Shown here piece after piece: positions 37,086 through 47,103 of a DNA stretch of 64,000 nt. The stretch comes from Aeromonas enteropelogenes (lineage in GTDB: Bacteria; Pseudomonadota; Gammaproteobacteria; Enterobacterales; Aeromonadaceae), in NCBI RefSeq assembly GCF_000819845.1, contig NZ_CDCG01000011.1:62001-126000 (forward strand), written 5' to 3'. The first letter of the stretch is position 1. Each line of letters starts with the position of its first letter. Position numbers and translations under genes: made by a program. The notes beneath the pieces were generated by a model, which saw only the letters and a program-made list of their open reading frames with translations, did no database searches and was not told where the DNA came from.

Positions 37086-37931
37086 TCAACGGTCGGAAGA
37101 GGCCGGCCCCGCCGGCTTGCCAAACAGCACCTTGAGTCTGACGCGCCAGGGCAGGCCACGGGCGTCCCGCAGCATGTCGCGCCACTCGTGAAAGGTGAGG
37201 GTGAGCGGGTTGAAACTGTGGATGGGCTTGGTGATGCCAAAGCGACACGGCTCGGCGGGGTCTTCCTCGACGAAGGTGCCAAACAGCCTGTCCCAGATGA
37301 TGAGCACACCGGCGAAGTTGCGGTCTATGTATTTGGCGTTGCTGGCGTGGTGCACCCTGTGGTGGGAGGGCGTATTGAAGACCCACTCAAGGCGGCCGAG
37401 TTTGCCCACCACCTGGGTGTGGACGAAGAACTGAAAACCCAGGCTCAAGAGTACGGTGGCGACCACGGCTTCGGGTGGAAAGCCGATGAGGATCATGGGG
37501 ATCCAGAACAGCCACATGCCGGAGACCGGATACATCAGGCTCTGGCGAAAGGCGGTGGAGAGGTTGAGCCGCTCCGAGCTGTGGTGCACCACGTGGGAGG
37601 CCCACAACCAGCGCACATGGTGGCTGGCGAAGTGGAACAGCCAGTAGCAGAGATCCTGCAGCAAAAACAGCAGCAAGAGGCTCCAGGCGTTGAGCTCGAT
37701 GTCCAGCAGACGCCATCCCCACAGGGCGTCATACAGGTAAGCGATGGCGATGGCTGCCAGGGCGTCGCTCCCCTGGTGCATCAGGGCCAGGGTGGCGTTG
37801 GCGAGGAGATCCCGCCACTGGTAGGTCGCGGTGGGAAAAGCGGCGCCATGGCGTCGCAGATAGAGCATCTCCCAGCCGATAAAGGCCACAAAGACAGGGG
37901 AGAGGTAGAGCAAGAGCAGTTGCACATCCAT
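37086..37931 (-). CDS. Sterol desaturase / fatty acid hydroxylase family membrane protein
   Basis: The 281-residue product has several membrane helices and the histidine clusters of the di-iron fatty acid hydroxylase superfamily: HFASHH, HVVHHSSE and HHRVHHASN, the last followed by NFAGVLIIWDRLFGTF. Such enzymes hydroxylate or desaturate lipids. Bacterial members act on varied, often unknown substrates, so no specific reaction is given. The start is uncertain: 37931 is preferred because it begins just before the first helix, but a start 12 codons upstream is open. Confidence 0.88.
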   Translation of the reverse strand: MDVQLLLLYLSPVFVAFIGWEMLYLRRHGAAFPTATYQWRDLLANATLALMHQGSDALAAIAIAYLYDALWGWRLLDIELNAWSLLLLFLLQDLCYWLFHFASHHVRWLWASHVVHHSSERLNLSTAFRQSLMYPVSGMWLFWIPMILIGFPPEAVVATVLLSLGFQFFVHTQVVGKLGRLEWVFNTPSHHRVHHASNAKYIDRNFAGVLIIWDRLFGTFVEEDPAEPCRFGITKPIHSFNPLTLTFHEWRDMLRDARGLPWRVRLKVLFGKPAGPASSDR

Positions 37932-38125
37932 GTCGGGTATCCATCCAGAGCAATTGCTCTCCAGCATAAAGGATGGATGTCATCTTTCATTAACAATTTG
38001 TCCCGTTATCCGCACGGCCAGGTTGGCAAGCGGCGCCAACTCGCCAGCAATGAGGGATGGCGTCCCTGACGGTCCGGCGCAGTGACTATGCTTGGTGGAG
38101 CTTTCTACCTCTGGAGTAGCAGACG

Positions 38126-38917
38126 ATGCGGCTGTGGTGCTGTTTGTTGATGGGGGTCTGCCTGCTGGCGCAGGCCAAGACCCGGGTCGAGATCCTGGCC
38201 GATGCCAGTTATCCGCCCTACTCCTGGCAGGAGGGAGAGGAAGTCAGGGGCATCTATGCCGACATAGTGCGCCAGGTGACCGCCTCCATGGAGGAGTACG
38301 AGGTGGTGATCAAGCCAGTCCCCTGGCGACGGGGTCTCAGCATGATAGAGCAGGGGGCGGCCTTCGCCATTTTCCCGCCCTACTATATGCCGGACAGCCG
38401 GCCCTGGATCTGGCCCTATTCGCAACCCATGCTCGATGAGGAGCTGGTGGTGATGTGTGGTGAGGGCGTGGCGGTCAATACCCCGCAGGCCCGTTTTCCC
38501 GGCGATTACCAGGGCCTTCGTTTTGGCATCAACGCAGGGTTTGCCATCGGTAGCCCCCCCTTCTGGCAATTGGTGAAAGAGCGCAAGATAGAGGTGGAAG
38601 AGGTGAAGGGCAACCGGGAAAACCTGCTCAAGATAGTCCGGGGGCGGGTGGATTGTACTGTCAATGATCGCCTCTCTTTGCTCTTTGAGCTGCTCGACAT
38701 GATCCAGAACAACCAGCTGGCGGTGGCCGATATGTCGCGGCTCAAGCAGGGGCCCGTGATCAGTCGGGAGCAGGGGTTTCTCGGCTACAGTCGCAAGGGG
38801 GCGTTTCCCTTCAGGGAGGATTTTGCCGGGCAATTTGACAAGGGGCTCTACCAGTTGAAGAAACAGGACGGGATCAGGGCCATCGTCGAGAAATATCTGG
38901 GAAAGTCTCCACGCTGA
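38126..38917 (+). CDS. Periplasmic solute-binding protein of family 3 type
   Basis: The 263-residue product begins with a signal peptide (MRLWCCLLMGVCLLAQA) and continues with ADASYPPYSWQEGEEVRGIY. This is the opening of the family-3 amino-acid-binding fold also used by orphan sensors. The acidic and aromatic ligand residues of typical amino acid binders are only partly kept. No permease or ATPase is adjacent, so it may be an orphan binding protein or a sensory component. A terminator follows. Confidence 0.75.
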   Translation: MRLWCCLLMGVCLLAQAKTRVEILADASYPPYSWQEGEEVRGIYADIVRQVTASMEEYEVVIKPVPWRRGLSMIEQGAAFAIFPPYYMPDSRPWIWPYSQPMLDEELVVMCGEGVAVNTPQARFPGDYQGLRFGINAGFAIGSPPFWQLVKERKIEVEEVKGNRENLLKIVRGRVDCTVNDRLSLLFELLDMIQNNQLAVADMSRLKQGPVISREQGFLGYSRKGAFPFREDFAGQFDKGLYQLKKQDGIRAIVEKYLGKSPR

Positions 38918-38971
38918 ACTGGTAACCGGCGCAAATAGGTTCAGCGGGAAAATGGCCGGGATCCGGACGGC

Positions 38972-38997
38972 AAAGAGGGGCAGTTTGGCCCCTCTTT
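38972..38997. terminator. Terminator between the solute-binding protein gene and the ABC transporter operon
   Basis: Arms AAAGAGGGG/CCCCTCTTT around a short loop, with CTGTTTTT beyond on the plus strand. The convergent minus-strand operon ends just beyond it. Confidence 0.78.
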
Positions 38998-39026
38998 CTG
39001 TTTTTCTTCTCCGGTTGTCCGGTTTG

Positions 39027-39770
39027 CTAGAGCACCTGGCTCAGGAACTGGCGCAGCCGCGGGGAGGAAGGGTTGTCGAAGAAATCCCCCGGTTTTTCGT
39101 CCACCAGCAGTTCGCCGCTCTCCATGAAGAGCACTCGGTCGGCTACCTCGCGGGCAAAGCCCATCTCGTGGGTCACCACCACCATGGTCATCCCTTCCCG
39201 GGCCAGCCCCTTCATCACGTCCAGCACCTCGCCGACCATTTCGGGGTCCAGCGCACTGGTGGGCTCGTCAAACAGCATAATGCGCGGCTGCATGGCGAGC
39301 GCCCGGGCGATGGCCACCCGCTGCTGCTGGCCGCCCGAGAGCTGGGAGGGGTAACTCCGGGCCTTGTTCGAGAGCCCTACTTTCAGCAGCAGGTTTTTGG
39401 CTCTGTCCTCGGCATCCTTGCGCGACAGACCCCGCACCTTTTGCGGGGCGAGGCAGATGTTGTCCAGCACGCTCAGATGGGGAAAGAGGTTGAAGGACTG
39501 AAACACCATGCCCACCTCTTCCCGCAACTTGTTGACGTCGCCAGGCTCGGTCAGGCTGATGCCGTCGACCACGATCTGGCCATCGTTGATGGTCTCCAGC
39601 TGGTTGAGGGTGCGCAGGAAGGTGGATTTGCCAGAGCCGCTGGGGCCCACGATCACCACCACTTCCCCTTCGGCCACCTGGGTACTGACGTTCTTCAGGG
39701 CATGCACCTCGCTGCCATAGAACTTCTCCACGCTGGCCGCTTTGATAATGGGATCAGTTGCTGCGCGCAT
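39027..39770 (-). CDS. Amino acid ABC transporter ATP-binding protein (GlnQ type)
   Basis: The 247-residue product has Walker A GPSGSGKS (42-49), Q-loop [20 protein letters not shown], signature [15 protein letters not shown] and Walker [14 protein letters not shown]. The spacing is that of the polar amino acid transporter ATPases (GlnQ/HisP/ArtP). Its start overlaps the permease gene by 17 bases. It is the third gene of a binding-protein, permease, ATPase operon on the minus strand. The substrate cannot be told from the ATPase. Confidence 0.93.
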   Translation of the reverse strand: MRAATDPIIKAASVEKFYGSEVHALKNVSTQVAEGEVVVIVGPSGSGKSTFLRTLNQLETINDGQIVVDGISLTEPGDVNKLREEVGMVFQSFNLFPHLSVLDNICLAPQKVRGLSRKDAEDRAKNLLLKVGLSNKARSYPSQLSGGQQQRVAIARALAMQPRIMLFDEPTSALDPEMVGEVLDVMKGLAREGMTMVVVTHEMGFAREVADRVLFMESGELLVDEKPGDFFDNPSSPRLRQFLSQVL

Positions 39771-40740
39771 GTTGTACCTCCAGACGACGCACCAGGAAAG
39801 AGAGGGTGCCGGTGAGCACCAGATAGAGCAGGGCCACGGTGAACCACACTTCGAACGGGCTGAAAGTGGAGCTCACCACTTCGCGACCCGCCTTGGTGAG
39901 ATCCGTGATGGAGATGACCGAGACCAGCGACGAGTCCTTGATGAGGTTGATGAACTGGCCGGCCAGGGGCGGCAGCACCCGCTTGAAGGCCTGGGGCAGG
40001 ATCACGTAACGCATGGTCTGGGCCGAAGTCATCCCGAGGCTGCGGCCAGCCTCCATCTGCCCTTTATGGATGGAGCTGATGCCGGCACGCACGATTTCCG
40101 CCACATAGGCACCGGTAAAGACGGCAAGCGCCGCCACCCCGGCGGTGAAGCGGTCGAGGTTCAGCACAGTGCCGATGAAAAAATAGACGATGAAGATCTG
40201 CACCAGCAGCGGGGTGCCACGGATGAGTTCCACATAGGTAACCGCCAGGTTGCGCAGGGCCGGATTGGGGGAGAGCCGCGCCAAGCCGGCCAGGGTGCCG
40301 AGCAGGATGGCGAACACCCCGGCCACCAGGGAGAGCTTGACCGTGACCCAGACGCCCCAGGCGATGGGGCCAGCGGTCCAGCTCAGTTGAATGTCGAGGG
40401 CGTCGCCGCGAAAGACGGTATCCCCTTCGGCGACCTGGGCGCCACGGGTGGCGATGGGTTGGCGCTGGTTGGGGTCGAGATCATCTTGCAGGAACAGTTT
40501 GCCCTTGTCGGCCTCGGTGGTACCGGCAATCACGGTGCCGTCGAACTCGGCATAGTTTTTCTGCTCCGCCTGATAGGCGATGTATTGGGGAATACGCTCC
40601 CAGCGCCAGGTGTAGTCAATGGACTGGACCGCTTTATAGATGCCGAATATGGCTGCCAGCACGATCAGCAGAAACACGCCGTGCCAGAGCAGCTGGTTGG
40701 GCTGCTTTTCCATCTGTCTTGTCGGTTTGGGGATGTGCAC
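39754..40740 (-). CDS. Amino acid ABC transporter permease with periplasmic insert
   Basis: The 328-residue product has a first membrane helix (about 18-38), then a roughly 85-residue hydrophilic insert. A standard polar amino acid permease core follows, with the coupling motif [22 protein letters not shown] and a [20 protein letters not shown] block. The insert makes it longer than enteric single permeases (about 220-240). Start choice: the GTG at 40740 has AGAGG 8 bases upstream; a GTG two codons earlier and an ATG at 40713 are alternatives. Confidence 0.88.
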   Translation of the reverse strand: MHIPKPTRQMEKQPNQLLWHGVFLLIVLAAIFGIYKAVQSIDYTWRWERIPQYIAYQAEQKNYAEFDGTVIAGTTEADKGKLFLQDDLDPNQRQPIATRGAQVAEGDTVFRGDALDIQLSWTAGPIAWGVWVTVKLSLVAGVFAILLGTLAGLARLSPNPALRNLAVTYVELIRGTPLLVQIFIVYFFIGTVLNLDRFTAGVAALAVFTGAYVAEIVRAGISSIHKGQMEAGRSLGMTSAQTMRYVILPQAFKRVLPPLAGQFINLIKDSSLVSVISITDLTKAGREVVSSTFSPFEVWFTVALLYLVLTGTLSFLVRRLEVQHARSN

Positions 40741-40811
40741 AGTCACAACCTCTTCTCGTTATTGTTGGGGGAGGAGCGGGGTGCGGGGGCGGCATGCCGC
40801 CCCCCGGGAGG

Positions 40812-41612
40812 TTATTTCAGCTGGTTCAGCCAGGTAGTGGATTCGAACCACTTCTTGTAGAGGCGGTCGTAGCTGCCGTCGCCCTTGATCTGGCGCAGGT
40901 AGTTGTTGAACCAGTTGAGGGTGTCCTGATCCCCCTTGCGGATGGCCCAGGCCAGCGGTTCGAAGGTGAACGGCTTGTCCAGGTGCACCACGGCTCCCTG
41001 ATTCTGGGAGGCGAAGATGGCGTTGTAGGGCAGGTCGTAGACAAACGCGTCGACCTTGCCGTTGATCACTTCCAGCTTGGCGTCATCCTGGGTTTCAAAC
41101 TGCAGCAGGGTGGCTTTGGGGATCAGGCGCTTGACCGCCTGCTCGCCAGTGGTGCCCAGCTTGACCGCGATCTTGTACTTGGGATCGTTCAGATCCTGGA
41201 ACGACTTGATCTCGCCCGCTTTATCCTTGCGCAGGACGATGGTCTGGCCAACGACTATGTAGGGATCGGCGAAGTTGACGCGCAGGTTGCGCTGGGGGGT
41301 GACGGTCATGCCGCCCATGATGACGTCGAACTTGTTGGTCAGCAGTGCCGGGATGATGCCATCCCAGGCGGTGTTGACGAACTCGACCTTGACGCCCATC
41401 TCCTTGGCAACCATCTTGGCCAGATCCACGTCAAAGCCGATGTACTGGCCCTGCTTGTTGGTCATCTCGAACGGCTGATAGCCGGCGTCGAAGCCGACTC
41501 GCAGCACACCGCGCTCCAGCACGGCATCCAGGGTAGAAGTGGGGGCTGGGGTCGGGGCCGCACTGGCCAGCCCGCAAAACAGCAGGGTAGAAAGAAGCAG
41601 TTTTTTGATCAT
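40812..41612 (-). CDS. Periplasmic amino acid-binding protein of the ABC transporter
   Basis: The 266-residue product begins with a signal peptide (MIKKLLLSTLLFCGLASAA). It has the family-3 binding-protein signature VGFDAGYQPFEMTNKQGQYI, then FDVDLAKMVAKEMGV, and the ligand-binding RNLRVNFADPYI and LGTTGEQAVK segments. It delivers a polar amino acid to the permease encoded 72 bases downstream. The ATG at 41612 starts the signal peptide; the frame extends upstream but is not coding-like. The exact amino acid is not predictable here. Confidence 0.93.
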   Translation of the reverse strand: MIKKLLLSTLLFCGLASAAPTPAPTSTLDAVLERGVLRVGFDAGYQPFEMTNKQGQYIGFDVDLAKMVAKEMGVKVEFVNTAWDGIIPALLTNKFDVIMGGMTVTPQRNLRVNFADPYIVVGQTIVLRKDKAGEIKSFQDLNDPKYKIAVKLGTTGEQAVKRLIPKATLLQFETQDDAKLEVINGKVDAFVYDLPYNAIFASQNQGAVVHLDKPFTFEPLAWAIRKGDQDTLNWFNNYLRQIKGDGSYDRLYKKWFESTTWLNQLK

Positions 41613-42004
41613 AGTGACGTCTCTGTCGATGTTGTGTTCGGCCTTGAACCTGATCCCGTGCGACTCCGTGGCACAAGAGACTGCTGCATCCGGCAACAGG
41701 CAAGACAGGATGAATGTCTTGAGCGGAGCAAAAGCCCCATATGAGATGCTATGAATAACGAAGTGAGTGAAAAATGTACCAAAACCGAATTGTGTCAGAA
41801 GACTCAAGAGGTTAGAGGCATTTTTTGCTCATGGCTTCACTCATAAAATCACACGAAAACAACATATCTATCTAATAGAGTGGGTTCAAGCGCAAAATGT
41901 GTTCGAGGGCCATTGAGGCCAAAAGAGGAGACAATTGAACCGCCCCATCATCATGGAGAGCCTCGATTGAATTCATGCATGGGAGGGCGGGCACGGTGCG
42001 AGAT
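41613..42004. other. Gene-free spacer between the ABC operon and uhpC
   Basis: This 392-base spacer holds the promoter region of the minus-strand ABC operon near 41640-41850, which is AT-rich. No uhpT-like or other gene is present. A short GGCC-ATT-GAGGCC element lies near 41910-41921. No further structure is seen. Confidence 0.5.
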
Positions 42005-43339
42005 TCAGGGGAGGTCGACTTGCGCCACTCTGGGGGCCTGGGCCTTGAGGAAGGGAAGGAGCAGCAAGGCCGAGACCCCGGCGGCCACCGAGATCACCAC
42101 GAAGAAGCCGTTCCAGTGCCAGATCTCCATCACCTTGGCCAGGGGATAGCCGGAGAGCGCCGCCCCCATGTAGGCGAACAGGCCGACGAAACCGGTGGCC
42201 GCTCCCGCCGAATTCTTGTGGGAACACTCCGCCGCCGCCATGCCGATCAGCATCTGGGGGCCGAACACGAAAAAGCCGATGGTGAAGAAGCAGGCCGCCT
42301 GCATCACATAGCTGAAGAAGGGCATCAGCCACAGCGACCCCACCGAGAGCAGTATCCCCACCGCGAAGATGAGGTTCATGGGGCCGCGATTGCCGTTGAA
42401 CAGCTTGTCCGACCCCCAACCCGCTACCAGAGCGCCGATAAAGCCCCCCACCTCGAACATGGAGATGGCCGAGTTGGCGCTCATCAGATCGAAGCCGCGT
42501 TGCTCCGTCATATAGAGGTTACCCCAGTCATTGATGGCGGTGCGCACCACATAGACCAGCACGTAGCAGCAGGCGAGCAGCCAGATGTAAGGGTTGCCCA
42601 GCACATACTTGCGCAGGATCTGGCGATGGGAGAGACCCGCATCCTGGGTCTGCTGGGCCAGCTCCATGACATCGTTGCGCCACACGCCCACCGTGGGCAG
42701 CCCCATGGCGCTCGGGGTATCCCGCAGCCGCCAGCAGAGGAACAGCCCCGCGACGATGGCGATGAGGCCGGGCACTATCATGCCGTAGCGCCAGCCATGC
42801 TGCAGGGCCAGGGTGCTGACGATGAGCGGGATCAGGGCCCCGCCCACGTTGTGGGCCGTGTTCCAGGCCGACCACCAGACCCCGCGTTCGCTGCGCGAAT
42901 ACCAGCTGGTGAGCAGCTTGGAGCAGGGGGGCCAGCCCCAGCCCTGGAAGAAGGCGTTGGCGACCCAGAGGGCGGCAAACAACAAGAGGGACGACGAGAG
43001 GCCGAACAGGATATTGATGACCCCGGTCGCCATCAGGCCGAGGCCCATGAAGTAGCGCGGGTTGGCCCGGTCGCTGATGATGCCGGAGAAGAACTTGGAG
43101 CAGCCGTAGGTGATGTAGAACAGGGTCCACATCATGCCGATGTCGGCCTTGTCCAGCATGCCGTTTGTCAGCATGTCCGGCATGGCGAAGTTGAAGCTCT
43201 TGCGGGTGAAGTAGAAGACCGCATAGCCCAGATACATGGTCAGCAGCAGGTGCAGCCGCCAGTGGCGATAGGTGGCGTCAATCTCGGCCTGATCGCGCAG
43301 AGGCGGCCGGGGCGGCGCGCTTCTCATAAAGCTCAGCAT
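42005..43339 (-). CDS. uhpC: UhpC, hexose-phosphate sensor (MFS family)
   Basis: The 444-residue product is an organophosphate:phosphate-antiporter family MFS protein with 12 membrane helices. It matches E. coli UhpC closely as I recall it, including LLTMYLGYAVFYFTRKSFNF and VAGWGSDKLFNGNRGPMNLI. UhpC binds external glucose 6-phosphate and activates UhpB rather than acting mainly as a carrier. The ATG at 43339 fits the E. coli start, with GGAG upstream. An ATG at 43375 overlapping uhpB is the alternative. It is the last gene of uhpABC. Confidence 0.93.
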   Translation of the reverse strand: MLSFMRSAPPRPPLRDQAEIDATYRHWRLHLLLTMYLGYAVFYFTRKSFNFAMPDMLTNGMLDKADIGMMWTLFYITYGCSKFFSGIISDRANPRYFMGLGLMATGVINILFGLSSSLLLFAALWVANAFFQGWGWPPCSKLLTSWYSRSERGVWWSAWNTAHNVGGALIPLIVSTLALQHGWRYGMIVPGLIAIVAGLFLCWRLRDTPSAMGLPTVGVWRNDVMELAQQTQDAGLSHRQILRKYVLGNPYIWLLACCYVLVYVVRTAINDWGNLYMTEQRGFDLMSANSAISMFEVGGFIGALVAGWGSDKLFNGNRGPMNLIFAVGILLSVGSLWLMPFFSYVMQAACFFTIGFFVFGPQMLIGMAAAECSHKNSAGAATGFVGLFAYMGAALSGYPLAKVMEIWHWNGFFVVISVAAGVSALLLLPFLKAQAPRVAQVDLP

Positions 43340-43367
43340 GGGACGGCGCTCCGGTGACCGCGGGGGG

Positions 43368-44888
43368 TTAATCATGGGCCTCCTCCCGCCTGCGGCTGGG
43401 CAGATTGACGGTGAGCTGGGTACCGTGGGTGCAGGAGAGTTGCAGGCTGCCCCCCAGTGCCTGCACCCGCTCGCGAATGCCGAGCAGACCGTAACCCTGC
43501 GCGGGGCTAGGCTGGGGCAGGCCGCGGCCGTCGTCCTCCAGCACCAGTTTCAGCTGCTCGCCGCCTTGGCTGGCGCGGATGGTGACCGAGTGGGCGTTGG
43601 CGTGTTTCACCACGTTGTTGAGCCCCTCCTGACAGACCCGAAACAGGGTGACCCGCTGGGCGTCGGAGAGATCTGCGTCGGGCAGCTGCCACTCCAGTCG
43701 GGTGACGATGCCGTGGCGATCCAGCTCCAGTTCTCTTAGCAGGGCGCGCACCGCCTGCTCCAGACTCATATCGTCGAGCTGGCGGGGGCGCAGCCGGCCG
43801 AGCAGGGCGCGTACCGCGTCATAGATGCCGAGGGACAAGGTCTCGATGAGGGCGCTGCTCTGGCCCACGCCGGCGTTGTCCGGTGCCAGTCGTCGCACTA
43901 TGCCCGCCTGGGTGCGGATGGCGGTGATGGTCTGGCCGATGTCATCGTGCAGCTCGCGGGCCACTTCTTTACGGATGCTCTCCTCGGTTTCCAGCAGCCG
44001 CTCGGTGAGCTGGCGATTGTGGGCAAGCTGGCGGGTCAGCGCCTGGTTGAGCTCCCGCTGGCGCTGGATGCCGGCGCCGAGCAGCAGGCCGGTGAGGCTC
44101 TGGGCCAGCAGGGAGAGCAGCAAGTCCAGCGGATGATCGTGCCAGGCCTGGCTCGCCAGCAGGGCGATGGTGTTCATCAGGGTGGCGAGCAGAGCCCCCT
44201 GCCAGCCGTAGCGCCAGGCCATGGCGATGATGGGAATGGCCAGACAAAACGGGGTGAAGCGCACCAGGGAGTTGGGTAGCCCCAGCTGCAACCAGAGGCT
44301 CAGCACGAACAGCAGCAGATACCAGATCAGGTGGTGAAAGCGCCAGTCCACCGGCTGATCCACCAGGGCAGGGCCCAGCGGCACCCAGGTGGCACGGGTC
44401 AGGTAGTGCCAGATCAGCATGCAGGTGGAGGTGAGGGTCAGGCCGCCAGTCAGGGTGAGCAGCAGGGCGGAGAGGCCATCCTCCCCGGCCAGATGCCAGA
44501 GTAGGGATTGCAGCAGGGCTGCGGCGGTGACCGTCGCCAGCAGTAGTAGCAGTTGCTGCCAGTCGTTGCGTACCTGCTGACGGCGGGCGATGAGCAGCGG
44601 CAGCAGGGTGAGCAGGCTGCCTGCCATCAGCCAGGGCCAGTGGGGCAGCCCCACCTCGAGGTTGAGCCAGTAGAGCAGCCCCCCTTCGCACAGCAGGATC
44701 GGCGGCCAGTAGGCAGTGGGGCTTTGCAGCAACAAACCGAGGCGCAGGCCAAAGGGGAACAGCAGTACCGCCAGGGCCGGGCCTCCCGCCAGGTGCAGGC
44801 TGATGCTCCACAGGCAAAACCAGCCGGCGGCAAAGATGAAGCAGGCCGCCAGGATGATGGCGACGTAGCTGGCCAGACGCGGGATCAC
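43368..44888 (-). CDS. uhpB: UhpB, hexose-phosphate sensor histidine kinase
   Basis: The 506-residue product has about eight N-terminal membrane helices ([20 protein letters not shown] and similar). The NarX/UhpB-type HisKA_3 domain carries the phospho-acceptor His in [19 protein letters not shown], and the ATPase domain has [16 protein letters not shown] and [12 protein letters not shown]. With UhpC it phosphorylates UhpA in response to external glucose 6-phosphate. It overlaps uhpA by four bases. Confidence 0.96.
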   Translation of the reverse strand: MIPRLASYVAIILAACFIFAAGWFCLWSISLHLAGGPALAVLLFPFGLRLGLLLQSPTAYWPPILLCEGGLLYWLNLEVGLPHWPWLMAGSLLTLLPLLIARRQQVRNDWQQLLLLLATVTAAALLQSLLWHLAGEDGLSALLLTLTGGLTLTSTCMLIWHYLTRATWVPLGPALVDQPVDWRFHHLIWYLLLFVLSLWLQLGLPNSLVRFTPFCLAIPIIAMAWRYGWQGALLATLMNTIALLASQAWHDHPLDLLLSLLAQSLTGLLLGAGIQRQRELNQALTRQLAHNRQLTERLLETEESIRKEVARELHDDIGQTITAIRTQAGIVRRLAPDNAGVGQSSALIETLSLGIYDAVRALLGRLRPRQLDDMSLEQAVRALLRELELDRHGIVTRLEWQLPDADLSDAQRVTLFRVCQEGLNNVVKHANAHSVTIRASQGGEQLKLVLEDDGRGLPQPSPAQGYGLLGIRERVQALGGSLQLSCTHGTQLTVNLPSRRREEAHD

Positions 44889-45475
44889 CAGCTGTCCAGC
44901 ATGCGGTGGGCCAGCTCCACGTTATTGCTGACCTTGAGTTTGTCCATCAGGTTGGCGCGATGCACGTGCACCGTCTTGGGGGAGAGGCCGAGGCGCTCGG
45001 CGATGCTCTTCACCTCCAGTCCCTGGGCCAGCAGCTGGGCTATCTCCCGCTCCCGGTTGGTGAGAGGATCCCGGCTGCTGCTGGCGAGCTTCTGGGCGAT
45101 GTCCGGGGTGAGGTAGCAGCCACCCAGGGCGGCGGTGCGCACCGCGGCGATCAGCTCGTCCGGGCTGCAGCGTTTGGAGAGAAACCCTTTGGCCCCGCTC
45201 TGCAGCGCCTGCTCGATGAGGGCCGGACTGTCGTGCACCGACAGCATCACCACGGCAAGGCCGGAGGGCAGTTGCTTGAGCAGCTCCAGCCCGGATTGAT
45301 CCGGCATGGAGATGTCGCAGACGCAGACCCGGGCGCCGCTGCCGGGCAGACCGGCCAAGGCGTCGCTGGCGGAGCCGAATTCGGCGACCACCTGCAGATC
45401 GGGCTCCAGATTGAGCAGTTGGGCAAAACCGGATCGGACGATCTGGTGATCGTCGATGAGGGCAATCTTAATCAT
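44885..45475 (-). CDS. uhpA: UhpA, hexose-phosphate response regulator
   Basis: The 196-residue product is a NarL-type regulator. The receiver has phospho-acceptor Asp54 in [12 protein letters not shown] and switch Lys in [16 protein letters not shown]. The LuxR-type HTH follows ([20 protein letters not shown], then [19 protein letters not shown]). When phosphorylated it activates uhpT transcription in E. coli. No uhpT is encoded downstream or upstream here, so its target must lie elsewhere in the genome. Confidence 0.96.
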   Translation of the reverse strand: MIKIALIDDHQIVRSGFAQLLNLEPDLQVVAEFGSASDALAGLPGSGARVCVCDISMPDQSGLELLKQLPSGLAVVMLSVHDSPALIEQALQSGAKGFLSKRCSPDELIAAVRTAALGGCYLTPDIAQKLASSSRDPLTNREREIAQLLAQGLEVKSIAERLGLSPKTVHVHRANLMDKLKVSNNVELAHRMLDSW

Positions 45476-45615
45476 GATGTCAGCCTGAAATTCGGGGCGT
45501 CATGACCATGACGCGGCCAACAAGATACCTGCCCGGCGGGTCAGGCTCAAGCCGCAGTGGGAGTGAAAGGAGGAAAGCGCCTCTCTGTCGGCGCAAAGCT
45601 TGATCGGGATCAGTT

Positions 45616-45649
45616 GGTGCGGGTGGGTCGTGCTGCCCGGACCCGCACC
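45616..45649 (-). other. Hairpin after rnk
   Basis: Inverted repeat GGTGCGGGT...ACCCGCACC 6 bases beyond the rnk stop codon. It has no clear U-run, so it may be a 3' stabiliser or a weak terminator. Confidence 0.45.
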
Positions 45650-45655
45650 GAGGGA

Positions 45656-46051
45656 TCAGCGGTGCAGCTCGCCTGCGCGCTCCGGCTGATAGACCACTTC
45701 GAGGATCTCCACCTGAATGGTGCGACCGGCAGGGCCGGGCCAGGCGATGCTGTCACCGACTTTCAGCCCCAGCAGGGCGCTGCCGACCGGCGCCAGCACC
45801 GAGATGTTGCTCTCGTCCCCTTTGGCATCGCGGGGATAGACCAGATTGAGGCAAAACTCGTTGCCGCTGCTCTGCATCTTGAAGCGCACCGTGCTGTTCA
45901 TGGTGACCACGTCCGGCGGCATGTCGGCCGGCTCGCGGATCTCGGCGCGATCCAGCTCCTCTTGCAGGGCCAGGTGCTGGGGGTGGTTGCCGAGCAGCTG
46001 TTCGATACGATCCAGGTCCAGGCTGGAGATGACGAGATGAGGTTGTTTCAT
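45656..46051 (-). CDS. rnk: Rnk, nucleoside diphosphate kinase regulator (GreA/B C-terminal family)
   Basis: The 131-residue product has a short N-terminal coiled coil (about 10-45) and a GreA/GreB C-terminal-type FKBP-like domain (SNISVLAPVGSALLGLKVGD, then GPAGRTIQVEILEVVYQPE). It matches Rnk, an RNA polymerase-interacting protein named for its effect on nucleoside diphosphate kinase. It appears monocistronic. Confidence 0.9.
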   Translation of the reverse strand: MKQPHLVISSLDLDRIEQLLGNHPQHLALQEELDRAEIREPADMPPDVVTMNSTVRFKMQSSGNEFCLNLVYPRDAKGDESNISVLAPVGSALLGLKVGDSIAWPGPAGRTIQVEILEVVYQPERAGELHR

Positions 46052-46149
46052 AGGATATTCCTTATCAATGGGTTAAATGACCAGGATGGCAGGCAAGCTG
46101 GTCGAAATTCGGATGTCAGTGCTGAAAAAAAACAGACGGGAAACACCAT

Positions 46150-46189
46150 GCCCCCTGGCGACTCGCGGCCGAAGGAGCGAGGCGGGGGC
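46150..46189. other. Stable inverted repeat upstream of rnk
   Basis: GCCCCC and CTCGC on the left pair with GCGAG and GGGGGC on the right, giving an interrupted stem of 11 bp. It lies about 100 bases upstream of rnk and about 90 bases beyond the end of the solute-binding protein gene. There is no T-run; role unknown. Confidence 0.35.
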
Positions 46190-46279
46190 TTAACAGGGTG
46201 TGAGCAAACAGGGAGAAATAACGAATATTTTCATGTGGATACCATAACCATTCTGATCACCCTTGGCAACCGGATTGGA

Positions 46280-47020
46280 TTATCTGACGGGGGCCTGATA
46301 GTGGTACTGCTTGATGATCCGCGCCAGGCTACCGTCTGCGCGCATCCGGGCCAGGGTAGCCTGCCAGCGCCGCTTCTGTTCGGCAGGAAACGCCTTGTTG
46401 GCAGCGACGAACAGGGAGGTGCTCATCAGGGTCTCCCCTCGTACCAGCCGGGCCTCGTCATATCCACCAAGCTGCTGGTTGTAGAGGATGGTGTTCCAGG
46501 CTGCGACCCAGGCATTGATGCGGCCACGATGGAGCTTGTGGGCGTTGAGTACCTCGGTGGCGACCGTCTGGCTCGCGAGATTGAGTCGCTGCCTGAGCAA
46601 CGTCTCGCCAAAGGAGTAGCGCAGGGTGCCCACCCGAAGGGCTGGCAGTTCCCGAACCTTGAGGGGGACGGGGTGATGACGGCGATCCGTAACGATGACG
46701 AAATCCTCCTCCAGCAGGGGGGCTATCCAGTCATAGAGGTGTTCGCGCCGGGCGCTGCGCACCGGGGGCACGAACAAGACATCCTGGCGATGGTTGGTCT
46801 CGGTGAGGGCGCGGGCCAGTGGCATCAGCTCCACGGTCAGCGGCTCCCCCAGGCGACGGGCCGCCTCTTCCATGATTTCGATGACCATGCCGCTGGGGTT
46901 GCCCTGCTTGGCACGGATCACATAAGGAGGAAGTTCTGCCGCCACCAGCACGATGGCCTGAGCAGCTAACGGGATCAACATCAGCAGCAGGGCGGTAAAG
47001 AACAGGCAGGATGTACGCAT
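46280..47020 (-). CDS. Periplasmic solute-binding protein (family 3-like, orphan)
   Basis: The 246-residue product begins with a signal peptide (MRTSCLFFTALLLMLIPLAAQA). The fold resembles family-3 binding proteins, with AAELPPYVIRAKQGNPSGMV, then VIEIMEEAARRLGE. Like the protein at 38126-38917 it has no transporter genes beside it. The two belong to the same broad family but are not close copies. Ligand and role are unknown. Confidence 0.75.
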   Translation of the reverse strand: MRTSCLFFTALLLMLIPLAAQAIVLVAAELPPYVIRAKQGNPSGMVIEIMEEAARRLGEPLTVELMPLARALTETNHRQDVLFVPPVRSARREHLYDWIAPLLEEDFVIVTDRRHHPVPLKVRELPALRVGTLRYSFGETLLRQRLNLASQTVATEVLNAHKLHRGRINAWVAAWNTILYNQQLGGYDEARLVRGETLMSTSLFVAANKAFPAEQKRRWQATLARMRADGSLARIIKQYHYQAPVR

Positions 47021-47103
47021 TCATCGAGTGAACCAGGGGGGAATTAATCGAGTGTAACACTCCTGCCTTTGAAAACGTTCCCTCGGCAAGGAGGGATGGG
47101 ATC

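Noticed and set aside
41975..43357. 460-codon plus-strand frame opposite uhpC
   Set aside because: It is a shadow of uhpC with a repetitive, charged product.
38126..47020. Idea that the two orphan solute-binding proteins (38126 and 46280) are recent duplicates
   Set aside because: They share only the general family-3 fold; the sequences differ throughout, including the ligand region.
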